Notes under the pieces: generated by a model
Told to the model about the DNA's origin: nothing
What the model saw: the letters and a program-made list of their open reading frames with translations, nothing else
Database searches by the model: none
Position numbers and translations under genes: made by a program
Source: Alistipes sp.
GTDB lineage: Bacteria > Bacteroidota > Bacteroidia > Bacteroidales > Rikenellaceae
Reading direction: 5' to 3'
Assembly: GCA_017380955.1 (NCBI GenBank)
Contig: JAFOCZ010000010.1
Coordinates: 1 to 15,473 of the forward strand
DNA length: 15,473 bases
Shown here: in pieces, positions 1-7,009 of the stretch
Layout: every line of letters begins with the position of its first letter
How positions within the stretch are numbered: the stretch's first letter is position 1

Positions 1-1112
1 GACAACACTAACGACACACCAACAATGACACCCTGACGCCACCCCATAATCACCATAACAAGGAGTATGACTATCGCCAATGACTCCAACAGGTTTATGA
101 CAAAGGTGTTGTTTGCCTCGCGAGCAATTTCATCCTCGGGATATAGCGACACGATGCTCAACCCTGCGGGGAGCGCAGTCGCGAGGTGCGCAATACATCT
201 ACCGACCTCACTACCCACCTTCACGATATCCATATCGGGATTTGTGGCGATGGCAATAGCCACAGCCTCACGCCCATCGACACGCATAAGCAACGATGGC
301 GGAGTGTGGTAACCCTGCTCTATATCAGCCACATCACCTAAGCGATATTGTTTGCCGTCGGAGGCTATAAGTAGTTGGTTTTCAAGTGCCGATAGCGAGC
401 CATAGGCACTTCCCTCGACAAGTTCTATGCTCACCTCCCCAGCATCTACAGAGCCAAGCGGCGCTACCCTGTTTTGGTGGGATATGGCAGTTGCGATATC
501 CTCGGGGCGAATGTCAAATGCCGAGAGCGTCGCAGGGCTGAGCCATATGTTCACCTCGGGACTCTGCTCACCATATATCACAACCTTTTCTACGCCATCC
601 ACAGCATACAACGCTCGCTCCACACGCTTGGCATATCGCGATATCTCCACATCGGAAAATCCACCATCCGACACCAAGGCGTAGTACAGGCCATAGACAT
701 CGCCAAAGTCATCCACGACCTCCATATCACCCACACCCTCAGGAAGTTGCGAGTGCGCATCGGAGACCTTACGGCGTAGTTCATCCCATAGTTGTGGGAT
801 GCGTCGCGAGGGTGTCGAGGGTTGCAACTCCACCATAAGGCGTGCATAGCCATAGTGAGCCTCGGAGGTTATCTTATGCACCGCACTAAGGGTGCGAATC
901 TCACGCTCAAGAGGCTCTACGACAAGCGCCTCCACCTCCTCGGGCGTAGCACCAGGATAGGAACACGTTACTATGGCGCTCTTGATGGTAAAGGTGGAAT
1001 CCTCACGCTTGCCGAGAGCCAAAAAGGCATAGAGACCACCCACAAGAATCGCTATCATAAGCACCACAACGACAGAGCGGTGGCGCAGAGAGTATTGCGA
1101 AATATTCCACAT
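1..1112 (-). CDS. RND efflux permease subunit, 5' part only (runs off left edge)
   Basis: The reverse strand is open from an ATG at 1112 to the window edge, giving about 370 residues of a protein that normally has about 1000. It begins MWNISQYSLR, has a first membrane helix at about residues 13-33, then GKREDSTFTIKSAIV and SYPGATPEEVE (51-61), the typical start of the first periplasmic porter domain in RND permeases. A second hydrophobic stretch at about 335-370 would be the start of TM2-TM3. RND permeases sit in the inner membrane as trimers and use the proton gradient to export drugs or other compounds through an adaptor and an outer membrane channel. The gene starts three bases after the adaptor stop, so the two are co-transcribed. 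The substrate cannot be told from this part, although the N-terminus fits the multidrug type better than the heavy-metal type. No TolC-like gene is in view; it may lie to the left. Confidence 0.93.
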   Translation of the reverse strand, partial: MWNISQYSLRHRSVVVVLMIAILVGGLYAFLALGKREDSTFTIKSAIVTCSYPGATPEEVEALVVEPLEREIRTLSAVHKITSEAHYGYARLMVELQPSTPSRRIPQLWDELRRKVSDAHSQLPEGVGDMEVVDDFGDVYGLYYALVSDGGFSDVEISRYAKRVERALYAVDGVEKVVIYGEQSPEVNIWLSPATLSAFDIRPEDIATAISHQNRVAPLGSVDAGEVSIELVEGSAYGSLSALENQLLIASDGKQYRLGDVADIEQGYHTPPSLLMRVDGREAVAIAIATNPDMDIVKVGSEVGRCIAHLATALPAGLSIVSLYPEDEIAREANNTFVINLLESLAIVILLVMVIMGWRQGVIVGVSLVL

Positions 1113-1115
1113 ATG

Positions 1116-2159
1116 CTACAACGTTTTATCCTCCACAACACGCACCACCTCGCCATCGGTAAGGTGGTATACTCCTGCCGAGACCACCCTCTCGCCAGCC
1201 TTTACACCACTGAGCACCACGACATTATCGCTACCCGCAACACCACCCACAACAACACGACTGCGTTCTACACGGTTATCCTTGTTGACAATCCACACAT
1301 AGTCACCATCACCAACAGGGGCATATATCGCCGTGAGGGGCACCTCCACGGCGTGGCTATCGTGCTCGGGAGTAGATACCGTTGCCACGCAGGTCATACC
1401 CGGAGCAATGCGGTAGCACGAGGTGTCTACATCCGTGAGGCGCAGCGACACGGGATAGCCCAAAGCATCCGACGAGGTGCGAGCGAAACTCTTGATGCGA
1501 GCAGCGAACTTCACACCACGCCACGCATCAAACTCCACGCTGAAACGCACATCAGGCTCGGACAACTGCGTCACCAACGCCTCGGGGGCTGTGAAGCCTA
1601 CGGTGGTACTTATGGGGTTTACGATACGCACTATAGCCTCGCCCGAAGCAACACGCTGATAGGCATCTACATACGTTCGCTCCACAACACCGTCGAAGGG
1701 TGCTACGATGCGTGTATCGCGCAGCAGGTCGAGGCTATTCTCATATTGCGAAGAGGCTTGTGCCACAGCATTCTCGATAGACTCCACCTCCTGTGCCGAG
1801 ATTGCCGAGTGTTGCAGCAGCCGTCGTGCGCGCTCGAGGCGTGACTCCGCCTCGCGATATGCCGACTGCGCAGCATCCACCTGTAACTCCACATCACGCT
1901 TATCCAACTCTGCGAGGAGTTGCCCACGCTCTACGAGCATACCCTTAGCCACGGGGATATCGGCAACACGCCCCGAAATTTTAAACGCCAACGTCACGGC
2001 ATCATCGGCGGTTGTGAGGGCTGCAAAGTCGTGGTTTAGATACTCTACAGGTGTTGCAACTACGCACTTTACAAGTTGTGGCTCAGGGACATAACCCCTG
2101 CCATCTCTGCCACACGCCACCGCCACAAGCAGCGGCACTACATATCTCAATCTACGCAT
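1116..2159 (-). CDS. RND efflux periplasmic adaptor (membrane fusion) lipoprotein
   Basis: The protein has 347 residues from the ATG at 2159. It starts MRRLRYVVPLLVAVACG, a short signal peptide with a lipobox-like end and a candidate lipidated Cys16, so it is probably anchored to a membrane. An N-terminal barrel/lipoyl half follows (VTLAFKISGRVADIPVAKGM and RGQLLAELD), then an alpha-helical hairpin rich in A, E, R and Q (about 95-145), the returning half (RIVAPFDGVVERTYVDAYQRV), a beta-barrel region, and a C-terminal membrane-proximal domain ending VYHLTDGEVVRVVE. This is the order of the HlyD/AcrA-type adaptors that link an RND pump to its outer membrane channel. The permease gene follows after three bases. 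An in-frame ATG at 2180 was rejected because it lies inside the terminator stem at 2171-2204. The start at 2159 sits only four bases after the terminator T-tract. Confidence 0.92.
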   Translation of the reverse strand: MRRLRYVVPLLVAVACGRDGRGYVPEPQLVKCVVATPVEYLNHDFAALTTADDAVTLAFKISGRVADIPVAKGMLVERGQLLAELDKRDVELQVDAAQSAYREAESRLERARRLLQHSAISAQEVESIENAVAQASSQYENSLDLLRDTRIVAPFDGVVERTYVDAYQRVASGEAIVRIVNPISTTVGFTAPEALVTQLSEPDVRFSVEFDAWRGVKFAARIKSFARTSSDALGYPVSLRLTDVDTSCYRIAPGMTCVATVSTPEHDSHAVEVPLTAIYAPVGDGDYVWIVNKDNRVERSRVVVGGVAGSDNVVVLSGVKAGERVVSAGVYHLTDGEVVRVVEDKTL

Positions 2160-2163
2160 ATAC

Positions 2164-2204
2164 AAAAAAAAATTGACCATTACCTACCTCGGTAATGGTC
2201 AATT
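2164..2204 (-). terminator. Strong intrinsic terminator of the suf-tmk-doxX unit
   Basis: Perfect 14-base arms, AATTGACCATTACC (2171-2184) and GGTAATGGTCAATT (2191-2204), flank a 6-base loop. Read on the minus strand, the stem runs straight into a T-tract (complement of the A-run at 2164-2172). It lies 20 bases beyond the stop of the DoxX-like gene. The plus-strand direction has no comparable T-tract, so it works leftwards. It ends four bases before the adaptor ATG. Confidence 0.9.
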
Positions 2205-2223
2205 ATCTTGCCAAGTGCGACAT

Positions 2224-3303
2224 CTATATATCGCGTATGTCTGCCTTAAACTCCACAACACCATCGCGGAGCACCACAACACCCACATCGGAACGAATAA
2301 CCGAGCGCAGGGTCATAGCATCTATAGTAAACACCTCAACATCATCAGTGTTTATAACACCCTCAATATCTGATACATCCACTGCCGTGAGCACCACAAT
2401 ACCACACGATGGGTATTGCGCATTGAGAGATGCCACACCACGAAGATGTCTTCTTGTGATGTCCTCGATATCATTAACGCAGAGTAGCGCCACACGACCC
2501 TCACGACCAAGTATTTCAAGAGTGCAATCCTCGCCATCGGCGTTATACAACCTAAAATCGGAATATAGAGACTCCACCTCTGCGGTGCGTGTAGCAGCCT
2601 CCACAAACTCCAGATTTGCATCCTCCCAGCACGCCGTATCCGCAGCGCTAAACTCCACATCTTCGCCCGTTGTGAGATTCCTGAAGATAAGGATATTCTG
2701 CACCGCAGACTCCTCGGCATTTCGCTCCTTGGCAACCGCATTATATAGCGCCGTAGAGACCTTATAGGGCATAGAATCCACGAAAGGCAGATGACGCAGA
2801 GCGTATAGATTTATGGATAGCGGAACTATGATAGCCACACAAGCAACGACACCATCCCTGAGCGTAGGGCGCACCATATCGCGAGAGCCGCGCAACAGGG
2901 CGAAGCATAGTGCCAGCAATACCAAATTCTTGAAGAATGTCTGCCAGGGCGTGAGCATAATGATACTGCCGAAACAGCCGCACTCGCCAATAGGCAACAC
3001 CGTAGCACTCAGCAGAGTAACAACGGTAAAGATAGCGACTATTACAAGCGAGATTATGGTCGTGATACGGCACAGAGTGCCCATAATGAGCAACACGCCA
3101 AGCAGGGCCTCTACAACCGAAAGAGCAACGGCAAGAGCCTCGGAGATAGGCATCAGCGCATCCAATGAGTATGTAGCGAGATACTTCTCAACGTATATAG
3201 ACGTACCCACAGGGTCTACGCCCTTCGCAAGACCCGAGAAGAGGAATGTCGCTCCCACCACCCAACGAAGGATGATTGCGAGAATATCGCGACGTGGATG
3301 CAT
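2224..3303 (-). CDS. DoxX/MauE-like membrane protein with C-terminal thioredoxin-like domain (BT_3928-type)
   Basis: The protein has 359 residues from the ATG at 3303 (MHPRRDILAI). The N-terminal half has about four membrane helices (residues 7-24, 54-76, 78-100 and 122-137) with FLFSGLAKGVDP after the first, as in DoxX/MauE proteins, and the motif GECGCFG at 106-112, typical of the MauE-like branch. A fifth hydrophobic stretch lies at 149-167. The C-terminal part (about 200-359) is soluble and ends VGVVVLRDGVVEFKADI, which looks like the last strands of a thioredoxin fold; no CxxC redox pair is visible there. Proteins of this layout are common in Bacteroidota and their exact role is unknown; a part in membrane redox or disulfide chemistry is an inference from the family. 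A start at 3333 would overlap tmk by 17 bases; the ATG at 3303 leaves a 13-base gap and begins just before the first helix. Confidence 0.85.
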   Translation of the reverse strand: MHPRRDILAIILRWVVGATFLFSGLAKGVDPVGTSIYVEKYLATYSLDALMPISEALAVALSVVEALLGVLLIMGTLCRITTIISLVIVAIFTVVTLLSATVLPIGECGCFGSIIMLTPWQTFFKNLVLLALCFALLRGSRDMVRPTLRDGVVACVAIIVPLSINLYALRHLPFVDSMPYKVSTALYNAVAKERNAEESAVQNILIFRNLTTGEDVEFSAADTACWEDANLEFVEAATRTAEVESLYSDFRLYNADGEDCTLEILGREGRVALLCVNDIEDITRRHLRGVASLNAQYPSCGIVVLTAVDVSDIEGVINTDDVEVFTIDAMTLRSVIRSDVGVVVLRDGVVEFKADIRDI

Positions 3304-3316
3304 AGCATCCTCTATT

Positions 3317-3991
3317 TTACAATAGGTTGACATACGCCATTATACGCTCGAAGATAACCTCGGGAGATGCCATAGCACCCTCCTCCGTAGAGCAATCGAC
3401 AACCTGGATATCGTCACCCTCGGCAGCAGCATCGAGGTATACCTCACGCACCGCGCGCTGCAAATCGAGCGATGCCTCGTGGATATCCTTCTGACCCTGG
3501 AGGTATGCTCTGTCATCACCCTCGCGTGTCTCCGTGAGTTTCTTAGCAGTGAAGGCAAAAGGCACGTCGAGGAACAACGACACATCGGGGCGAGGTATTG
3601 CAAACTCCTCGAACTCGGTATGCAGAATCCACTCTTTCAGGCGGTTACGTTCCTCGCCACGAGGTAACTTTGCGCACTGGTAGCCTATGTTTGAGTATAC
3701 ATATCTGTCGACGATAACCACCTTACCCTCTGCGAGCCAGCCACGAATCATAGCCGCAGCATCGGCTCTGTCGCCAGCATACAACAGCGCAACGAGATAT
3801 GGATTAACGCTCTCAACGCTACCCAAGTCACCACGCAGGAAACGTGCTATGAGTTCGCCATAGACCGGAGCGTCGAAACGCGGAAAGTGCAAATACTCCG
3901 ACTCCACACCCTTGGCGCGAAACATCTCTCGGAGTTTGGTAATCTGCGTAGACTTACCAGCACCATCGAGACCCTCTAAGACTATAAACAT
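3317..3991 (-). CDS. tmk: Thymidylate kinase (dTMP kinase)
   Basis: The protein has 224 residues, a normal length for the family. It phosphorylates dTMP to dTDP with ATP in the cytosol, an essential step of dTTP synthesis. The P-loop GLDGAGKST is at 7-15, the dTMP-binding segment contains YAGDRA at 71-76, and the DRY motif (DRYVYSN) is at 95-101. The lid region is around 156-172 (REGDDRAYLQGQKD). The C-terminal helix is ordinary. The gene lies 42 bases after sufS on the same strand with no terminator hairpin between them, so it is probably transcribed with the suf genes, and the DoxX-like gene follows 13 bases later. The sequence between sufS and tmk shows no clear TAnnTTTG box. Confidence 0.96.
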   Translation of the reverse strand: MFIVLEGLDGAGKSTQITKLREMFRAKGVESEYLHFPRFDAPVYGELIARFLRGDLGSVESVNPYLVALLYAGDRADAAAMIRGWLAEGKVVIVDRYVYSNIGYQCAKLPRGEERNRLKEWILHTEFEEFAIPRPDVSLFLDVPFAFTAKKLTETREGDDRAYLQGQKDIHEASLDLQRAVREVYLDAAAEGDDIQVVDCSTEEGAMASPEVIFERIMAYVNLL

Positions 3992-4033
3992 ACCTTTATA
4001 TAATTAGCAGTTATTCATATGTTATGTTGTGGG

Positions 4034-5254
4034 TTACTTGAGCATCATAACAGCGCGCTCAACACCCTTAACCAAAGCATCTACCTCCGCGCGTGTGTTG
4101 TACATACCGATAGATGCTCGGCACATTCCCGTAACGCCAAAGTGAGTCATCACAGGCTCGGCACAGTGGTGTCCTGTGCGGATGGCAACGCCAAGTTTAT
4201 CGAGGATCATACCCACATCGTAGGGGTGTGTGCCCTCAACAGTAAAGCAGACCAAAGGACACTTACGTTTGGCAGTGCCATATATCCTAAGACCCTCGAT
4301 AGCCGACAATTGCTCGGTCATATACCTAAGTAACTCCTGCTCATACTCCTCGATAGCCTCAACGCCGATGGTCTCGACATAGCGTATTGCCTCCGAGAGA
4401 CCCACAGCGCCAATGAAATTCGACGTACCAGCCTCAAATTTGAGAGGCAGCGGAGCATAGGTGGTCTTGGCAAAGGTGACCTTATCGACCATATCGCCAC
4501 CGCCCATAAACGGAGGCATAGCCTCGAGCAACTCCTTACGACCATACAACACACCGATACCCGTAGGGCCATAGAGTTTATGACCCGAGAAGGCGTAGAA
4601 GTCGTAACCACGGCGTGCCACATCGCCACCACCGTGTACAACACCCTGACAACCGTCAACCATAACAACAGCACCTATGGCGTGCGCCGCAGCGATGATA
4701 GGCTCCAAGTCGGGCATAGTGCCCAACGTATTTGATGCCTCGGTGACTGCAACAAGGCGTGTGCGCTCGTCGATGAGTTCGCCCAACATATCGAGCATCA
4801 ACTCCCCATTATCGTCGAAAGGTAATACTCGCAACTCTGCGCCATAGCGCTCACAAGCCAACTGCCAGGGTACGATATTGGAGTGGTGCTCCATCTCCGA
4901 CACTACGACATTATCGCCCTCGCGGAGATTCTTCGCACTCCACGCATAGGCAACAAGATTTATGGATGCTGTAGCGCCCGAGGTGAAGATAACCTCCTCG
5001 CGGTGCTCTGCGCCGATAAACTTGCGGACACTCTCGCGTGCAGCCTCGTACATCTCGGTCATAGCACCCGACAGGTGATGCACACCACGATGGATATTGG
5101 CGTTAGACTCACGCATAAGGCGATCCGTAGCCTCGATAACTGCCAACGGCTTCTGCGCCGTAGCACCACTATCGAAATATACCAACTTGCGACGGTTTAC
5201 CTCACGCTCCAGGATTGGGAAATCTCTGCGTATCTGCTCTATGTCGTATGCCAT
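4034..5254 (-). CDS. sufS: Cysteine desulfurase SufS
   Basis: The protein has 406 residues, the same length as E. coli SufS, so the numbering matches. It is a PLP enzyme that takes sulfur from L-cysteine as a protein persulfide for Fe-S assembly. The PLP lysine is K226 in SGHKLYGPTG, the ring-stacking histidine is H123 in MEHHSN, D200 contacts the pyridine nitrogen (VDGCQ), the persulfide cysteine is C364 in RTGHHCAEP and the substrate-binding arginine is R379 (MCRAS). The short C364 loop is that of group II desulfurases. Two places depart from the usual consensus: TEASN at 171-175, where most relatives have a THxSN motif, and VDGCQ for VDGAQ. It sits eight bases after sufD in sufBCDS order. 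No sufE or sufU partner gene is in the window, so the sulfur acceptor must be encoded elsewhere. Confidence 0.97.
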   Translation of the reverse strand: MAYDIEQIRRDFPILEREVNRRKLVYFDSGATAQKPLAVIEATDRLMRESNANIHRGVHHLSGAMTEMYEAARESVRKFIGAEHREEVIFTSGATASINLVAYAWSAKNLREGDNVVVSEMEHHSNIVPWQLACERYGAELRVLPFDDNGELMLDMLGELIDERTRLVAVTEASNTLGTMPDLEPIIAAAHAIGAVVMVDGCQGVVHGGGDVARRGYDFYAFSGHKLYGPTGIGVLYGRKELLEAMPPFMGGGDMVDKVTFAKTTYAPLPLKFEAGTSNFIGAVGLSEAIRYVETIGVEAIEEYEQELLRYMTEQLSAIEGLRIYGTAKRKCPLVCFTVEGTHPYDVGMILDKLGVAIRTGHHCAEPVMTHFGVTGMCRASIGMYNTRAEVDALVKGVERAVMMLK

Positions 5255-5262
5255 AGTATCTC

Positions 5263-6075
5263 TTACAACTCGTTAAGTTTATCTGCCAACAACTGTGTGA
5301 GCACCTCAGCAACGACATCGCCCTCAACAGCAGAGTGCAAAACAACATCATCCACAAAGCCCTCAATCTGCAGACGCTTGGCATCCGCAAGGCTCAAGCC
5401 ACGCTGACGCATATAGAGGATGGCATCCGAATCCATCTGACCTACCGTAGCGCCGTGGCTACACTTGACATCGTCGGCATAAATCTCCAACTGAGGAAGT
5501 GTCTCGATGCGACCCTCGCCAATTGTTACATTGCGGTTGGTCTGCTCCGAGTCGGTGCGCTGAGCATCGGGGGCAACATATACCAAGCCCGAGAAGCGTC
5601 CGTGAGACTTTCCCGATGCAACACCCTTGACCTTGATGCGCGACACACAATCTGAAGTCATATGGTTGACATCGGCGGTGACGCTGGTCTGGTCGCCATC
5701 GGTGAGTACAAAGACACCGCCCAACTCAAATCGCGCCTCACGACCCACAAGGCTCGCAACAACACGCGAATCCGATGATGAGCATACAACCTGTGTCATA
5801 CGGCACTCCGCACCCTCGGCAACAGCAATAGCCATAGTCGTAGCACTGTGGTGGTGTACGATATTCAGTATGCGCAACTTTGCGCCACTCTCCACGTCGA
5901 TATTTATCTCTGCCGAGCCCTCGCCATCGACAACCACAAGACGAGCCTCCGAGCCCGCCTCAACGACGATGTCGCGGTCGGCATCTGCCTCGATACTCCA
6001 CACACCACTGCCGAGACACCCCGACAGAGGCATCGGCGAGGCTTGGAGCGAAGCAAGCAAACGTACTATCTCCAT
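5263..6075 (-). CDS. sufD: SufD, compact form: Fe-S scaffold complex subunit
   Basis: The protein has only 270 residues, while SufD of E. coli and most relatives has about 420-450. The C-terminal SufB/SufD core fold is present: a long beta-helix-like region rich in V, S, A and E (about 35-200), the conserved DDVKCSHGATVGQ block (202-213, C205 and H207 matching the family's C358/H360 pair in E. coli) and the final helices with LYMRQRGLSLADAKRLQIEGF (220-240). The missing part is most of the N-terminal helical region. The frame is intact, starts three bases after the sufC stop and ends eight bases before sufS, so this is a real gene and not a fragment. In the SufBC2D complex SufD pairs with SufB and is needed for iron entry; that role is inferred from the family. 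I call it SufD rather than a second SufB from its position and its lower similarity to SufB. Confidence 0.9.
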   Translation of the reverse strand: MEIVRLLASLQASPMPLSGCLGSGVWSIEADADRDIVVEAGSEARLVVVDGEGSAEINIDVESGAKLRILNIVHHHSATTMAIAVAEGAECRMTQVVCSSSDSRVVASLVGREARFELGGVFVLTDGDQTSVTADVNHMTSDCVSRIKVKGVASGKSHGRFSGLVYVAPDAQRTDSEQTNRNVTIGEGRIETLPQLEIYADDVKCSHGATVGQMDSDAILYMRQRGLSLADAKRLQIEGFVDDVVLHSAVEGDVVAEVLTQLLADKLNEL

Positions 6076-6078
6076 AGC

Positions 6079-6834
6079 CTACTCCTCCTTATAGTCGTTG
6101 ATAAGCCAATCGTAACCCTCCTTCTCGAGTTTCAGAGCGAGAGTCTTGTCGCCGGTGTAGATGATGCGACCCTTGTACAAGACGTGAACGTAGTCAGGCA
6201 CGATGTAGTCCAATAGACGCTGGTAGTGTGTGATGACCACCGTAGCGTTATCCTCGCGCTTGAGGCGTGTGACACCCGTAGCCACGATACGCAAAGCATC
6301 GATATCCAAACCCGAGTCTGTCTCATCCAAGATTGCCAACTTTGGGTCGAGCATCGCCATCTGGAAAATCTCGTTCTTCTTCTTCTCACCACCCGAGAAG
6401 CCCTCGTTCACAGCGCGTGAGGTGAGTTTGGAGTCGAGTTCTACGATGGCACTCTTCTCCTTCATCATACGGAGATACTCCGCAGCGGTGAGAGGCTCAA
6501 GACCGCGAGCCTTACGCTGCTCGTTAACGGCAATCTTCATAAAGTTTGCCATAGTAACACCTGGAATCTCCACAGGGTACTGGAAGCCGAGGAACAAACC
6601 CTTGCGTGAGCGCTCCTCGATGTTATACTGAAGCAAGTTCTCGCCCTCGAACTCCACGCTACCAGCCGTAACGGTGAACTTCTCGTTACCAGCCAATACC
6701 GAGGCCAACGTAGACTTACCCGAGCCATTAGGGCCCATAATAGCGTGTACCTCACCAGCCTTTACAGTGAGGTTTATACCTTTCAAAATCTCCTTATCGC
6801 CAACTGAGGCGTGCAGATTTTCTACCTTTAACAT
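6079..6834 (-). CDS. sufC: SufC, ATPase of the Fe-S cluster assembly complex
   Basis: The protein has 251 residues and is an ABC-type ATPase without membrane domains, as usual for SufC. Walker A is GPNGSGKST (34-42, K40), the Q-loop glutamine is Q85 in FQYPVEIPG, the signature SGGEKKKNE (147-155) is the special SufC form, Walker B is LAILDE (166-171) followed by TDSGLD, and the switch histidine is H203 in ITHYQRLLDY. ATP binding by two SufC copies is known to change the shape of the SufB-SufD pair so that clusters can form. It precedes sufD by three bases. The 175-base spacer to sufB upstream is unusually long for this operon and holds the palindrome at 6884-7008. No clear separate promoter is seen before its ATG. 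Confidence 0.97.
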   Translation of the reverse strand: MLKVENLHASVGDKEILKGINLTVKAGEVHAIMGPNGSGKSTLASVLAGNEKFTVTAGSVEFEGENLLQYNIEERSRKGLFLGFQYPVEIPGVTMANFMKIAVNEQRKARGLEPLTAAEYLRMMKEKSAIVELDSKLTSRAVNEGFSGGEKKKNEIFQMAMLDPKLAILDETDSGLDIDALRIVATGVTRLKREDNATVVITHYQRLLDYIVPDYVHVLYKGRIIYTGDKTLALKLEKEGYDWLINDYKEE

Positions 6835-6883
6835 AGTTTATATCGTTTTTCGTTTTTATTCTATCTTAATTATTATTCTCTCA

Positions 6884-7008
6884 ACTCTTTGTCAGAAGGG
6901 TGTCAGATTTGGCGATTTGTCGCAGTCTGAAAAAGCGGAGTTTACTAAGCGTAAATGAGCATTTTCAGACAAGCAAAGCGTCGAAGATGCGCCCTTATCA
7001 CAAAGAGT
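6884..7008. repeat. Nested imperfect palindrome (125 bases) between sufB and sufC
   Basis: Three pairs of arms share almost one centre (near 6946-6948): ACTCTTTGT (6884-6892) with ACAAAGAGT (7000-7008), followed inside by AAGGG (6896-6900) with CCCTT (6992-6996); GTCTGAAAA (6925-6933) with TTTTCAGAC (6962-6970); and TTTAC (6941-6945) with GTAAA (6951-6955). The segments between the arms are weakly complementary. The element starts one base after the sufB stop (7010-7012) and ends 49 bases before the sufC ATG. RNA from either strand could fold into a long hairpin. There is no T-tract after it on the minus strand, so it does not look like a normal terminator. It could be a MITE-like or REP-like element, or an mRNA processing or stability structure. 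Confidence 0.75.
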
Positions 7009-7009
7009 A

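Noticed and set aside
792..1844. Long open frame of 350 codons on the plus strand
   Set aside because: It is antisense to the RND permease start and the adaptor, its product is rich in His, Arg and Thr with no domain, and the minus-strand genes are clearly real. It comes from codon bias.
2160..2180. Upstream start for the adaptor at 2180
   Set aside because: The added residues are encoded by the terminator stem and T-tract, and the signal peptide starts naturally at the ATG at 2159.
6884..7008. Palindrome read as a factor-independent terminator of sufB
   Set aside because: There is no T-tract after the minus-strand stem, and sufC, sufD and sufS have no clear promoter of their own.
6884..7008. 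Insertion sequence at the sufB-sufC palindrome
   Set aside because: There is no transposase gene and no convincing target duplication; TATTA occurs on both sides (6871 and 7008) but not at matching distances from the arms.
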